Source: Posidoniimonas polymericola (lineage in GTDB: Bacteria; Planctomycetota; Planctomycetia; Pirellulales; Lacipirellulaceae). Taken from it: a stretch of DNA of 64,000 nt. The translations under genes and the position numbers were made by a program. This document shows, one piece after another, positions 45,686 through 53,728 of this stretch (its first letter is position 1; every line of letters begins with the position of its first letter). The stretch covers positions 310,001 through 374,000 of the forward strand of contig NZ_SJPO01000007.1 in assembly GCF_007859935.1 (NCBI RefSeq), given 5' to 3'. The notes below the pieces were generated by a model that did not search any database, was not told where the DNA came from, and saw only the letters and a list, made by a program, of their open reading frames with translations.

Positions 45686-48600
45686 TTACCGGGAGAGCTC
45701 GTATTGCAGGGTGTCTTTGCTCGGCCGGTGCTGCGTGAGCGCCCCGTCCGGCCAACGGACTTCAATGCCCTCGATGCGGCCGGTCTTTCCCAGGCCAAAA
45801 TAGAGCACGGCCGGCTGCTGGGAGAGGTAACCGCCGCCGGCAGAAATCTCTGCTGTCTGCGTCCAGCCATCCGAGCGACGCACGGTCACCATGGATCCGA
45901 CGCCAGTCGAGTTTCCGGGCGGGCCCTTCAAGCGAACCGACGCCAAGCGGACGTCTTTCGGCGGTTGGTTCTCGAAAGCCAAGCCTTCACCGCTGTTCAC
46001 CGCAACGACAAGGTCGGGCCAGTTGTCCCCGCTGAAGTCGGTGGCCACAACCGCCTTCGCGTCGACTGGAGCGACCAGTCCACTTGCCGCCGGCGGCGCC
46101 GAGGTAAGCGTCCCGGCTCGATCCCCCATCAGAAGGAGCGACAGGCCTCCATCCCAGCGCCCGATCTCGCGTCTTGGTGCGAATGAATTCTGCGCGAGGT
46201 AGCAGTCGGCATAACCGTCTCCGTTGAAGTCACTGAGCACCACCCCAGTACTGGGGGCAACCTGGGCTGGCGTCGGCAGATCTTCAATAACAAATCGGCC
46301 TCGCCCGTCGTTGCGGAGCAAAACACTCCGTGAGGTGTTTGCTTCGACTTTAATCGCTTTGGCCATTTCGTCTTCCCCTAGCATCTCAGTGAGCGACGCC
46401 TCGGCGTACTCGCTAAATGTTGGGTAGGCGGCCTCGATAAACGGGACAGCGCGTTCCAGCACCGGTTTGCTGCGGGTCGGGACCAATTTGCCGCCGTTGG
46501 CGTGCACGCCTTCCACGGCAAGCATCGAGCCGTCGCCATTGAAGTCGCCATAGAAGAGGCACGCGGGGCGTTCGGGCGTCGGCTGGTATTCCGTGTTGGC
46601 TCCCAAATTCGTGACGACGTAGTCGATGTCGCGATCTCCGTCGAGGTCGCGGCCGGCGACTGCATTCCACCAGCCTTTTAGGTTGGCTAGTCCGGACTCC
46701 GCCGTTGCGTCCCGCAGCTGTCCCTTCTCGTTGATGTGCACCTTGATGGGACCCCACTCGTGAGTCACCAGCAGATCGATCCAGCCATCTCCGTTGACGT
46801 CGGTCCACAAGCCGCATGTTACGAGCCCGGACTTGAGCAGCTGTGGCGCAGCGCTAGCGGTAGCGTCAGTGAACCGGCCTCCTTCGTTTCGGAGCAGCCG
46901 ACTATTGGGGGTGGTCGGGTGACTGCCAGGGACGCATCGGCCGCCAACGAACAGGTCGAGGTCACCGTCTTGGTCGAAATCGGCGGCCGCGATTGCCGCA
47001 TTGCTGTCCCGAAGATCGGGCAGGGTTCCTTCGGGCGCTGGCGTAAATCCACCGGACCCGTCATTTAAATACAACGCGTCGACGTAGGACGCGGCTTCTG
47101 CTTCAGATTCGACGCCCCCGCTCACGATGTAGAGGTCGTTGTCGTTGTCGCCGTCCGCGTCGAAGATCAACGCATTGAGGCCCTCTCTAGCACCCTCGGG
47201 GTCCGACCAGACGGGGAAGAGTCCGCCTTCGGCCGCCCACTCGCCCTGCTTTTTGTTGAGCAAAACGGACCCGGCTATGCCGCGGCAGCCGCCCAGAAAA
47301 AGGTCGTCGAGGCCATTCCCGCTGATGTCGCCGCAGGCAAGGCAAGGGCCCAGTCGCGACAGCCTAGTGGGGAGCAAGGGTTGGCTCTCAAAGTCGTCGA
47401 ACTCGCTCTCCAGGTGGAGCAGTCCAGGCACAGCGGTCGACTTGACAAACATGGTTGGATGAGCCGCGGGCTTCTCGGGCCTGTTGGGCACGCCGGACGG
47501 CTCTTGGATTGTCAGCAGCTGGTTGGGTTGAACGCTCGCAAAGGTCTGAGTGTGCCCGCTCGGCCATTCGACGCTGAGTTCGTCGACTAGCTTTGCGGTC
47601 CCCAAACCAAAGTGGATGGTCGGGTCGCTTGACGACATAAACCCGCGCGCGAGCGACAGCCGTCTCGCCATCTCGACCTCTCCGCACTTCAGACGCACGA
47701 CGGCGCCGATTCCAGACCGGTTGCTGGCTTGGCCCTCGAACTTGATCCGCAGGGCGCCGCCCTCCTGCCCGTCGTTCCGGCAGACGGTGACCATTTCGTT
47801 GAAGTTGTTCACGACGAGATCAAGGTCGCCGTCGTTGTCGAGGTCGCCGAACGCCGCGCCGAAACCAACGCCCACTTGGTCGAGGCCCCATTCGGATTCG
47901 ACGCGGCGGAAACGCAGTCCGCCCAGGTTCTGGAAGGCCAAGTTCTTTTCTTTGAGTGTGTCCTGGCGGTCCCAGAAGTCGTTGTAGGCGTCGGAGTTCA
48001 TCGGCCCCATTTTCATGGCCGACATCTTTAGGTCGCTGTTGCCCCAGTCGCGGCTCATCCCGTTGGTAAAGTGCACGTCCACGTTGCCGTCCTGGTCGAG
48101 GTCGACCATCCGCACCGACCATGTCCAGTTGGTGCTCACCATCCCGGTTAGATACGCCACCTCGAGCATGCGGTCGCACCCAGCGTTGAGGAAGACCGCG
48201 TTCCGCATGTACTGACGCGGGGTCGGTGACTCGAGGAACCAGCCGTCGTCCTGAATGTCGCCCATGGTCGTCTTCGCACGCTGGTGCGTGTCGGAAGACA
48301 TGTCGGTGCCGATCAGGTCGAACAATCCGTCGTTGTTCAGGTCGCCTGAGTCGCACCCCATCGAGAACCAAGGTGTGTGAGGCAGCACGTTTGCGGCCGT
48401 ATCCGTGAAGGTGCCGTCGTGGTTGTTGCGGTACAAACGGTCGGGGCCGTAGAAGTCGTTCGCAACATAGATGTCGGGCCAGCGGTCGTTGTCGTAGTCC
48501 CACCAGACAACCCCGAGCCCCTTGTGGTTGCCATCGATGCCGGCCTGTTCAGATACGTCCGTGAAGCCCTGCTCGCCGTCGTTCCGGTAGAGCCGGTCGA

Positions 48601-49375
48601 ACTGCCCCGACTCGACTATCCCGTAGCCGCCGTCGGGGAAGCGGATGGTGTCGTGGTACTGACGATACCGATCGGGCACGTGAGGGACTCCACGGCGGTC
48701 GTACTTCACGCGGTACTCCACTTCCCGGTCCGGCGGGATGTGGTTGGTTAGCAGAAAAAGATCGAGGTCGCCGTCGCGGTCGTAATCTTCAAAGGCCGCC
48801 ATCGCACTCGACCCGCTGTAGGCGAGTCCGTATCCCGCGGCGTCCTCGGTAAATCTGCCAGCCCCGTCGTTGATGTAGAGCGCATTGGGGCAATCGAACC
48901 CGCAAACGTAGAGGTCCAGATCGCCGTCGTTGTCGATGTCGACGAACGTCGCGCCGGTGGTCCACAGATCACCCGTCGTGAGGATGCCGGCTTCAACCGT
49001 AACATCCTGAAACCGGAAGGCACCCAGGTTCCTGTAGAGCCGCCCGCCGTCGGTGGATCTCGGGAGGAAAACGTCCACCAAGCCGTCACCGTCGTAATCC
49101 GCCATGGCCACGCCGCACCCGGTCGTGTTGTTACGGAGTTGGCCGGAACGCCGGCTCCATTTGTGAAAGAAATCGATCCCGATGGCTTTCGGATCCAGTG
49201 AAGTGAACAGCGTAGTGTTCGCACCTGTGCTACGCACGGCGAGTGGGCCCGCGGCAAGCGACTCTCTATCGCCGTCAGCGGCCGATGCGAAGGATCCAGT
49301 CAGTGCAACTGCGAGTGCAACCGCGGGCAGCCAGCTCTTCCGAAAACAATGCATGACAAAGCGACGAGCGGTCAT
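45686..49375 (-). CDS. Large secreted FG-GAP/ASPIC-UnbV (CRTAC1-type) protein
   Basis: About 1229 residues from the ATG at 49375, with AGGAG 9 bases upstream and a following signal peptide ('SWLPAVALAVALTGSFASA'). It contains two consecutive CRTAC1-type units: VCBS blades such as 'DYDGDGLVDVFLP', 'DIDNDGDLDLYVCG' and 'DYDRDGDLDLFLL', a first ASPIC/UnbV domain near 560-640 ('LRIKFEGQASNRSGIGAVV', 'LSVEWPSGHTQ'), then a second propeller and a final ASPIC/UnbV domain ('RLKGPPGNSTGVGSMV', 'IEVRWPDGALTQ') at the C-terminus. Predicted to be in the envelope or secreted, binding calcium; no catalytic residues. A start at 49423 is possible. It is similar in plan to the protein at 17725 but without TPR repeats. 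Confidence 0.85.
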   Translation of the reverse strand: MTARRFVMHCFRKSWLPAVALAVALTGSFASAADGDRESLAAGPLAVRSTGANTTLFTSLDPKAIGIDFFHKWSRRSGQLRNNTTGCGVAMADYDGDGLVDVFLPRSTDGGRLYRNLGAFRFQDVTVEAGILTTGDLWTTGATFVDIDNDGDLDLYVCGFDCPNALYINDGAGRFTEDAAGYGLAYSGSSAMAAFEDYDRDGDLDLFLLTNHIPPDREVEYRVKYDRRGVPHVPDRYRQYHDTIRFPDGGYGIVESGQFDRLYRNDGEQGFTDVSEQAGIDGNHKGLGVVWWDYDNDRWPDIYVANDFYGPDRLYRNNHDGTFTDTAANVLPHTPWFSMGCDSGDLNNDGLFDLIGTDMSSDTHQRAKTTMGDIQDDGWFLESPTPRQYMRNAVFLNAGCDRMLEVAYLTGMVSTNWTWSVRMVDLDQDGNVDVHFTNGMSRDWGNSDLKMSAMKMGPMNSDAYNDFWDRQDTLKEKNLAFQNLGGLRFRRVESEWGLDQVGVGFGAAFGDLDNDGDLDLVVNNFNEMVTVCRNDGQEGGALRIKFEGQASNRSGIGAVVRLKCGEVEMARRLSLARGFMSSSDPTIHFGLGTAKLVDELSVEWPSGHTQTFASVQPNQLLTIQEPSGVPNRPEKPAAHPTMFVKSTAVPGLLHLESEFDDFESQPLLPTRLSRLGPCLACGDISGNGLDDLFLGGCRGIAGSVLLNKKQGEWAAEGGLFPVWSDPEGAREGLNALIFDADGDNDNDLYIVSGGVESEAEAASYVDALYLNDGSGGFTPAPEGTLPDLRDSNAAIAAADFDQDGDLDLFVGGRCVPGSHPTTPNSRLLRNEGGRFTDATASAAPQLLKSGLVTCGLWTDVNGDGWIDLLVTHEWGPIKVHINEKGQLRDATAESGLANLKGWWNAVAGRDLDGDRDIDYVVTNLGANTEYQPTPERPACLFYGDFNGDGSMLAVEGVHANGGKLVPTRSKPVLERAVPFIEAAYPTFSEYAEASLTEMLGEDEMAKAIKVEANTSRSVLLRNDGRGRFVIEDLPTPAQVAPSTGVVLSDFNGDGYADCYLAQNSFAPRREIGRWDGGLSLLLMGDRAGTLTSAPPAASGLVAPVDAKAVVATDFSGDNWPDLVVAVNSGEGLAFENQPPKDVRLASVRLKGPPGNSTGVGSMVTVRRSDGWTQTAEISAGGGYLSQQPAVLYFGLGKTGRIEGIEVRWPDGALTQHRPSKDTLQYELSR

Positions 49376-49725
49376 CAGGCGTAGCTCCTGGGTTGTCGGG
49401 TTTTCGATCATTCGTTCGCCCATTGGTCCATCCAGCGCCCGGCGACAGGCGAGTCCTCTCTCGCCTACTTTACACCACTAGGCCTCGCTATTTTGAGCAA
49501 AGACGGCCGGTCGCCAGACTCGCCACTCGCGGTGCGCACTCCCGCCGTATGCCCCAATGTTCCTCTATTCGAGTCGCGTTCGGCGGCTTTCGGAAGGTGA
49601 TAGAAACTTGCTCGCGCCCCGCGACCTCAGGTGACAAGGAGTGATTCAGTCACGGCACTCAACAGCAGATGAGGCCAGCGAAGCTCGGAGTCATTCCGTG
49701 GTTCTGTGTGAGGATTCCTTGTGAA

Positions 49726-49741
49726 AAATGGTCAACCATTT
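49726..49741. promoter_or_regulatory. Perfect 16-bp palindrome upstream of the PEP-CTERM gene promoter
   Basis: AAATGGTCAACCATTT consists of two 7-bp arms around CA. It has a TGGT-N2-ACCA core like many GntR/FCD operators and lies 14 bases upstream of the -35 box at 49756, a position suited to an activator. Confidence 0.5.
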
Positions 49742-49755
49742 CGTGGGAAATCTGC

Positions 49756-49784
49756 TTGACTGACCCCGCTGCTTTTTTTATTCT
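49756..49784 (+). promoter_or_regulatory. Promoter of the PEP-CTERM fusion gene
   Basis: TTGACT (49756-49761), a 17-base spacer and TATTCT (49779-49784). The spacer ends in a run of T, which should ease melting. The -10 hexamer is the same as in the promoter at 24451. The leader to the ATG at 49905 would be about 115 bases. Confidence 0.5.
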
Positions 49785-49904
49785 GCACGCAATGTCACGT
49801 TTTGGCGGGCGTTGACGAGTTGATCTCACCTTCAGGTCGGCATCCTTGATTACCCGCTGGGCGACGGCATGCCTCATCGATTAGTACCCCGGAGACTGCA
49901 TACC

Positions 49905-52900
49905 ATGTGGCGCCGATTTGCCGTGTTGGGTCTTGTTTACGGAGGATGCCTAGGCGCCGTGGTTCAGGCGCAGGTGCTGGAACTCGGGCTCGACGGCGTC
50001 GCTTGGGAAACGCCAAACGACACGGGTCCGCTGCTCTACAAGGAGGTAGCCGAGTCGGATCTCGTTTCCGTTAAGGCGAAGATCTCTAGTCAGACCTCCG
50101 GCTTCTGGTCTCAAGCCGGCGTTATCGCCCGGCTGCCTAACCCCGTCGATCAGGCGGCCGCCCAAGAGAATTGGCAGGCGGCCTGGAGCTTCCGACCTCT
50201 GGAAGAAGGCACGTGGGACCTGCAGCACAATATGGCTAGCGCCGGTATTGAAACCGAGGTGGGGCAAACCGGACTCGACAGTGCTGACCTTACTTACGTC
50301 CGGCTCGACAACCTCGGTTCGGGCGAATTCCAGGCGTTCTTTGGTAGTGGCACGGACGATTCCATTAGTTGGACCGCGCTGGCAGGGACCCAGACTAACG
50401 CCAGTCTGATCGGTCAGACGCTGCAGGTGGGGGTGGCCGGCGGGGCCATCGGAGCACTCCCCGAAGCGGTTGCGCTGTTCGACTGGGTTGAGATTGAGAC
50501 CACCGGCGATACGTTCCGTGATGACTTCGACTACACACGCGACTTCGTCGCCGACGGCCTTCCCAGCCCTGGGATCTGGGATGGCTTGCTAAACGGTTCA
50601 GCAGGTGGAGTCAATGTTCAGACCGGCGACATCGGGCAGTGCGTGGTCTGCAACTGGAACGTCAATGGGTCGGGCGACTTTGCCAACGCTGCCAACTGGC
50701 TAGACGACCTGGGCGCCGCCATTCGATTCGCGCCGAACCGGAGCGCTTCGCAGGTCGTCTTCGGCGAAGTCGCCGCGGCGGGTCCGGCGGTTGTCTTCGT
50801 AAACAAGGACATGACCGTCGAACAGCTGACATTCGACAACACGTCGAACAGCTACGTGCTGGGCGGCGGTGGTTCCATTTCTTTCGACTCGGAGGGCGTC
50901 GCGGGTGCGATCAATGTCCTCGCCGGAACTCACCAGATTCAGGTTGATCTCGCACTGTTGACCGATGTGACGGCGACCGCCGCGGCGGGAGCGTCCCTCG
51001 ACATCAACGCCCTGGTCTCACTAAACGGCAACACGCTGACCGTAACCGGCGACGGCGTAATCAATCTAAACAACGGCGTCGTTCTGGTGGACGGAGGCGG
51101 GATCGTCAACAGCGGGGCGATCGCCGGGCTCACGGCGGCAGACGGAGACTACTCACAGACCAGTGAGGGCAGCCTGCTCTACACTTTGGGCAAGAGCAGC
51201 GAGATCGGGATTGCAGGCGTGGCCGAATTGGGCGGGGCCCTCGAACTCTCTCTCGCCGAAGGGTTCTTCGCGACCCCCGGAGCGACCTACACCCTGCTGA
51301 CCGCCGACAGCGTCGTTGACAACGGCCTTGTTCTGTCCGGGGATGGCGCGGGCCAGTTCGACCTCATGGTCAACGGCACGTCCGTCTCGGTCGTTGCTAT
51401 GTCAATCCCAGAGCCCGCGGGCCTTGTCTTGTCGATTGGTGCTTTCTTGGCCGTGTGCTGCGTTTACCGGTGTCGCCTTGGCCGGCCTGCATTTGCGTCG
51501 GCCCGGGTGGCGAGTTTGTTCGCTGTCACGATGGTCCTCGCGACCTCGTCGGTCTTAGCGGATACGCTGACGCTCGGCCCAATGGACCAGGACGCAACCT
51601 ACCGCGACGACTTCAACTCTACCTTCGACTACTTCACCGCCAATGGTGGAGTTCCAACAGGTACATTCGCCTCATCTCTCGGGGGCACAGCGTCCTGGAC
51701 CGCAACTCACAACGCGCAGTTCGGCACCGATGGAAGTTTCCCGTCGGCGTTCGTTGCTAACGGCGTTGACGGTATGGGCGATCCTAAGCCGGGCCTTCTA
51801 GTCATTGAAGACCTTGCGTTCCACGTTAACACAGACGAAGCACTAGGCGTCGGTTTCGAGGGAAATAAGAACAACGCGCCCATGCTGTTCGCCAATGTCG
51901 ACGCGGGCGACAACTTCGAGGCAACCATCAAGATCGAACAGCAGACCTCTGGTTTCTGGTCCTACTCGCCGATTGTTGCACGCCTTTCGGGACCCCCTGT
52001 GGGCCTTGGGACCGGTGACACACTCGACCCAACGGAGGCATTCATCACCGCCGGAAACTTCCGCACGACGGCAGATGACCCGCTGACCGAGGATGTGGAC
52101 GAATCGCTGAACATGGCAACCCTTGTCCAGAATGTCGGTGATCTCAACGGCGACGGAAACTTGCAAGAAGAGGAGGGGCAGGCCGCCTTCACGCTCGATG
52201 AGTTCCCGTTGTATCTCAAGCTCACAAAGAGGGCGGCCCAGTTTACCACGAGCACGTCGACTGACGGCGTGACTTTTACCGACCAAGTTGCGGTCATCAA
52301 TCCGCTGCTTAACAGCCCTGGCAGCCTGCTGGAAATAGGCCCCTCATTTATGATGTTCCAGGGTGGGGAGTTCGGGCAGACGGAACTCGACTTCTTCGAG
52401 ATCACAGTGCAGAAGCAGCAGCGGTTCACCGACGCGACCTGGTCGCCCGCCGGCGCCACCGCCAACGGCAACTGGAATAGTGGCGGCAACTGGTCTTCGC
52501 TCACGGCCCCGGGACAGGTCCCCGACGCCAATTCGGTAAACGTGGTGCTTGGGGGAGCCAATGCAGGCGCCGGAGCTGTGACAGTCTACAACAATGCGGA
52601 TGTCGCGATCCGCTCTTTGGCCTTCACCAGCGCTGACACCTACGCAATTTCTGGACTCGGCAGCATCACGCTTGAGCCGGACGCCCTGTCCGACACGGAC
52701 ACCGACGCCACGTTTATCAGCGTTGAGGCAGGCGCCCATGAGATCCAGGTGCCAGTTGTGCTGAGCTCGTCGGCGGCCAGCGACAACCGAGTGCTTGTTG
52801 TGCCCGGATCAACGCTCGACTTCGACAACCAGCTCGACCTTAATGGGAAAACGCTGTCGGTCGAGGGTGGTGGCGTTGTGAACGTCAACAATAATATCGA

Positions 52901-53633
52901 CACCGGGACCACCGGCGAGTTAATCGTGAGCGGAGCCGTGCTGGGCGGCAGTGGACGCGTCAACGGCGACGTTGGCAGCACCGGCGGCGCCGTCGCTCCG
53001 GGGCAGGGGGTCGGCACGCTGACCGTCGACGGCGACTACACCCAGGACGGGGCCGCCTCGCTGTTCATCGAGCTAGCGGGAGAGTCCGTCGGGCAGTTTG
53101 ACGTCCTCGACGTGCTCGGTGCGGCGATCCTGGACGGCGTACTGAATATCGAATACGCAAACGGCTACCTGCCAACCGCCGCGGACATCGGCGCCACTTG
53201 GGAGGTGCTAACAGCGGGTTCTGTGAACAACGCCGCTGGCATCGAGCTCGACAGCAGTGACGCTTCGTTCTACTCGTTGAGCGCAACGGCGAGTTCGCTG
53301 ATCCTCACGCTCACGGCGGAGCCCGTGCTCGGACTGGTAGGCGACTACAACGACGATGGTGTCGTCGACGCCGCCGACTACACCGTCTACCGCGACGCGG
53401 CTGGTTCGGCAACCTCTCTGCCCAACCGCGGTCCCGGTCTAAGCGGTGTGGTTGGTGTTGGAGACTACACAGCGTGGCAGACCAACTACGGTGCGACCAC
53501 CGCTCCAGGGAGTGGGGTCGAGGCGGTCCCCGAACCGATTGGGGCGGCAGTCGTAGCGATGCTTGCACTATCCGCTGCGTGTGCAACGTCGAGCAGCAGG
53601 CAACGCTTTGGCCGGCGAACGGGTGTCGAGTGA
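49905..53633 (+). CDS. Two tandem PEP-CTERM proteins fused in one frame
   Basis: 1242 residues from the ATG at 49905 (GGAG upstream; 49869 is an alternative). A signal peptide ('FAVLGLVYGGCLGAVVQA') starts a first unit with a lectin-like module ('QTSGFWSQAGVIARL', near residue 63) and an autotransporter-like beta-strand region. It ends with a PEP-CTERM anchor: PEP at 502-504, a hydrophobic helix and basic residues ('VYRCRLGR'). Directly after, residues 535-552 form a second signal-peptide-like segment ending in 'SSVLA'. A second unit repeats the plan ('QTSGFWSYSPIVARL', near 680), adds a dockerin-like pair near 1146 and ends in another PEP motif at 1209. A GTG at 51507 could in principle start a separate second protein. 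Function unknown; surface protein. Confidence 0.82.
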   Translation: MWRRFAVLGLVYGGCLGAVVQAQVLELGLDGVAWETPNDTGPLLYKEVAESDLVSVKAKISSQTSGFWSQAGVIARLPNPVDQAAAQENWQAAWSFRPLEEGTWDLQHNMASAGIETEVGQTGLDSADLTYVRLDNLGSGEFQAFFGSGTDDSISWTALAGTQTNASLIGQTLQVGVAGGAIGALPEAVALFDWVEIETTGDTFRDDFDYTRDFVADGLPSPGIWDGLLNGSAGGVNVQTGDIGQCVVCNWNVNGSGDFANAANWLDDLGAAIRFAPNRSASQVVFGEVAAAGPAVVFVNKDMTVEQLTFDNTSNSYVLGGGGSISFDSEGVAGAINVLAGTHQIQVDLALLTDVTATAAAGASLDINALVSLNGNTLTVTGDGVINLNNGVVLVDGGGIVNSGAIAGLTAADGDYSQTSEGSLLYTLGKSSEIGIAGVAELGGALELSLAEGFFATPGATYTLLTADSVVDNGLVLSGDGAGQFDLMVNGTSVSVVAMSIPEPAGLVLSIGAFLAVCCVYRCRLGRPAFASARVASLFAVTMVLATSSVLADTLTLGPMDQDATYRDDFNSTFDYFTANGGVPTGTFASSLGGTASWTATHNAQFGTDGSFPSAFVANGVDGMGDPKPGLLVIEDLAFHVNTDEALGVGFEGNKNNAPMLFANVDAGDNFEATIKIEQQTSGFWSYSPIVARLSGPPVGLGTGDTLDPTEAFITAGNFRTTADDPLTEDVDESLNMATLVQNVGDLNGDGNLQEEEGQAAFTLDEFPLYLKLTKRAAQFTTSTSTDGVTFTDQVAVINPLLNSPGSLLEIGPSFMMFQGGEFGQTELDFFEITVQKQQRFTDATWSPAGATANGNWNSGGNWSSLTAPGQVPDANSVNVVLGGANAGAGAVTVYNNADVAIRSLAFTSADTYAISGLGSITLEPDALSDTDTDATFISVEAGAHEIQVPVVLSSSAASDNRVLVVPGSTLDFDNQLDLNGKTLSVEGGGVVNVNNNIDTGTTGELIVSGAVLGGSGRVNGDVGSTGGAVAPGQGVGTLTVDGDYTQDGAASLFIELAGESVGQFDVLDVLGAAILDGVLNIEYANGYLPTAADIGATWEVLTAGSVNNAAGIELDSSDASFYSLSATASSLILTLTAEPVLGLVGDYNDDGVVDAADYTVYRDAAGSATSLPNRGPGLSGVVGVGDYTAWQTNYGATTAPGSGVEAVPEPIGAAVVAMLALSAACATSSSRQRFGRRTGVE

Positions 53634-53651
53634 TTTCTTTGGGGCATTCCG

Positions 53652-53683
53652 GCTGACGGCGCGTTGACAGACGCGCCGTCAGC
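53652..53683 (+). terminator. Strong hairpin terminator after the PEP-CTERM gene
   Basis: A perfect 13-bp stem (53652-53664 with 53671-53683, GC-rich) with a 6-base loop begins 18 bases after the stop codon and is followed by TGTGTTTCT. It should separate this transcript from the sugar dehydrogenase gene that starts at 53729. Confidence 0.75.
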
Positions 53684-53728
53684 TGTGTTTCTAGCCTTTG
53701 CACCGATTGACCCGCTCGAAGCCTTGCC

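Larger units (their letters stand above)
49376..49904. other. Divergent control region between the FG-GAP and PEP-CTERM genes
   Basis: About 530 bases with no credible gene. It contains a 16-bp palindrome (49726-49741) and a good promoter (49756-49784) directed at the PEP-CTERM gene. The left part, next to the FG-GAP start, shows nothing that I can name. Confidence 0.45.
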
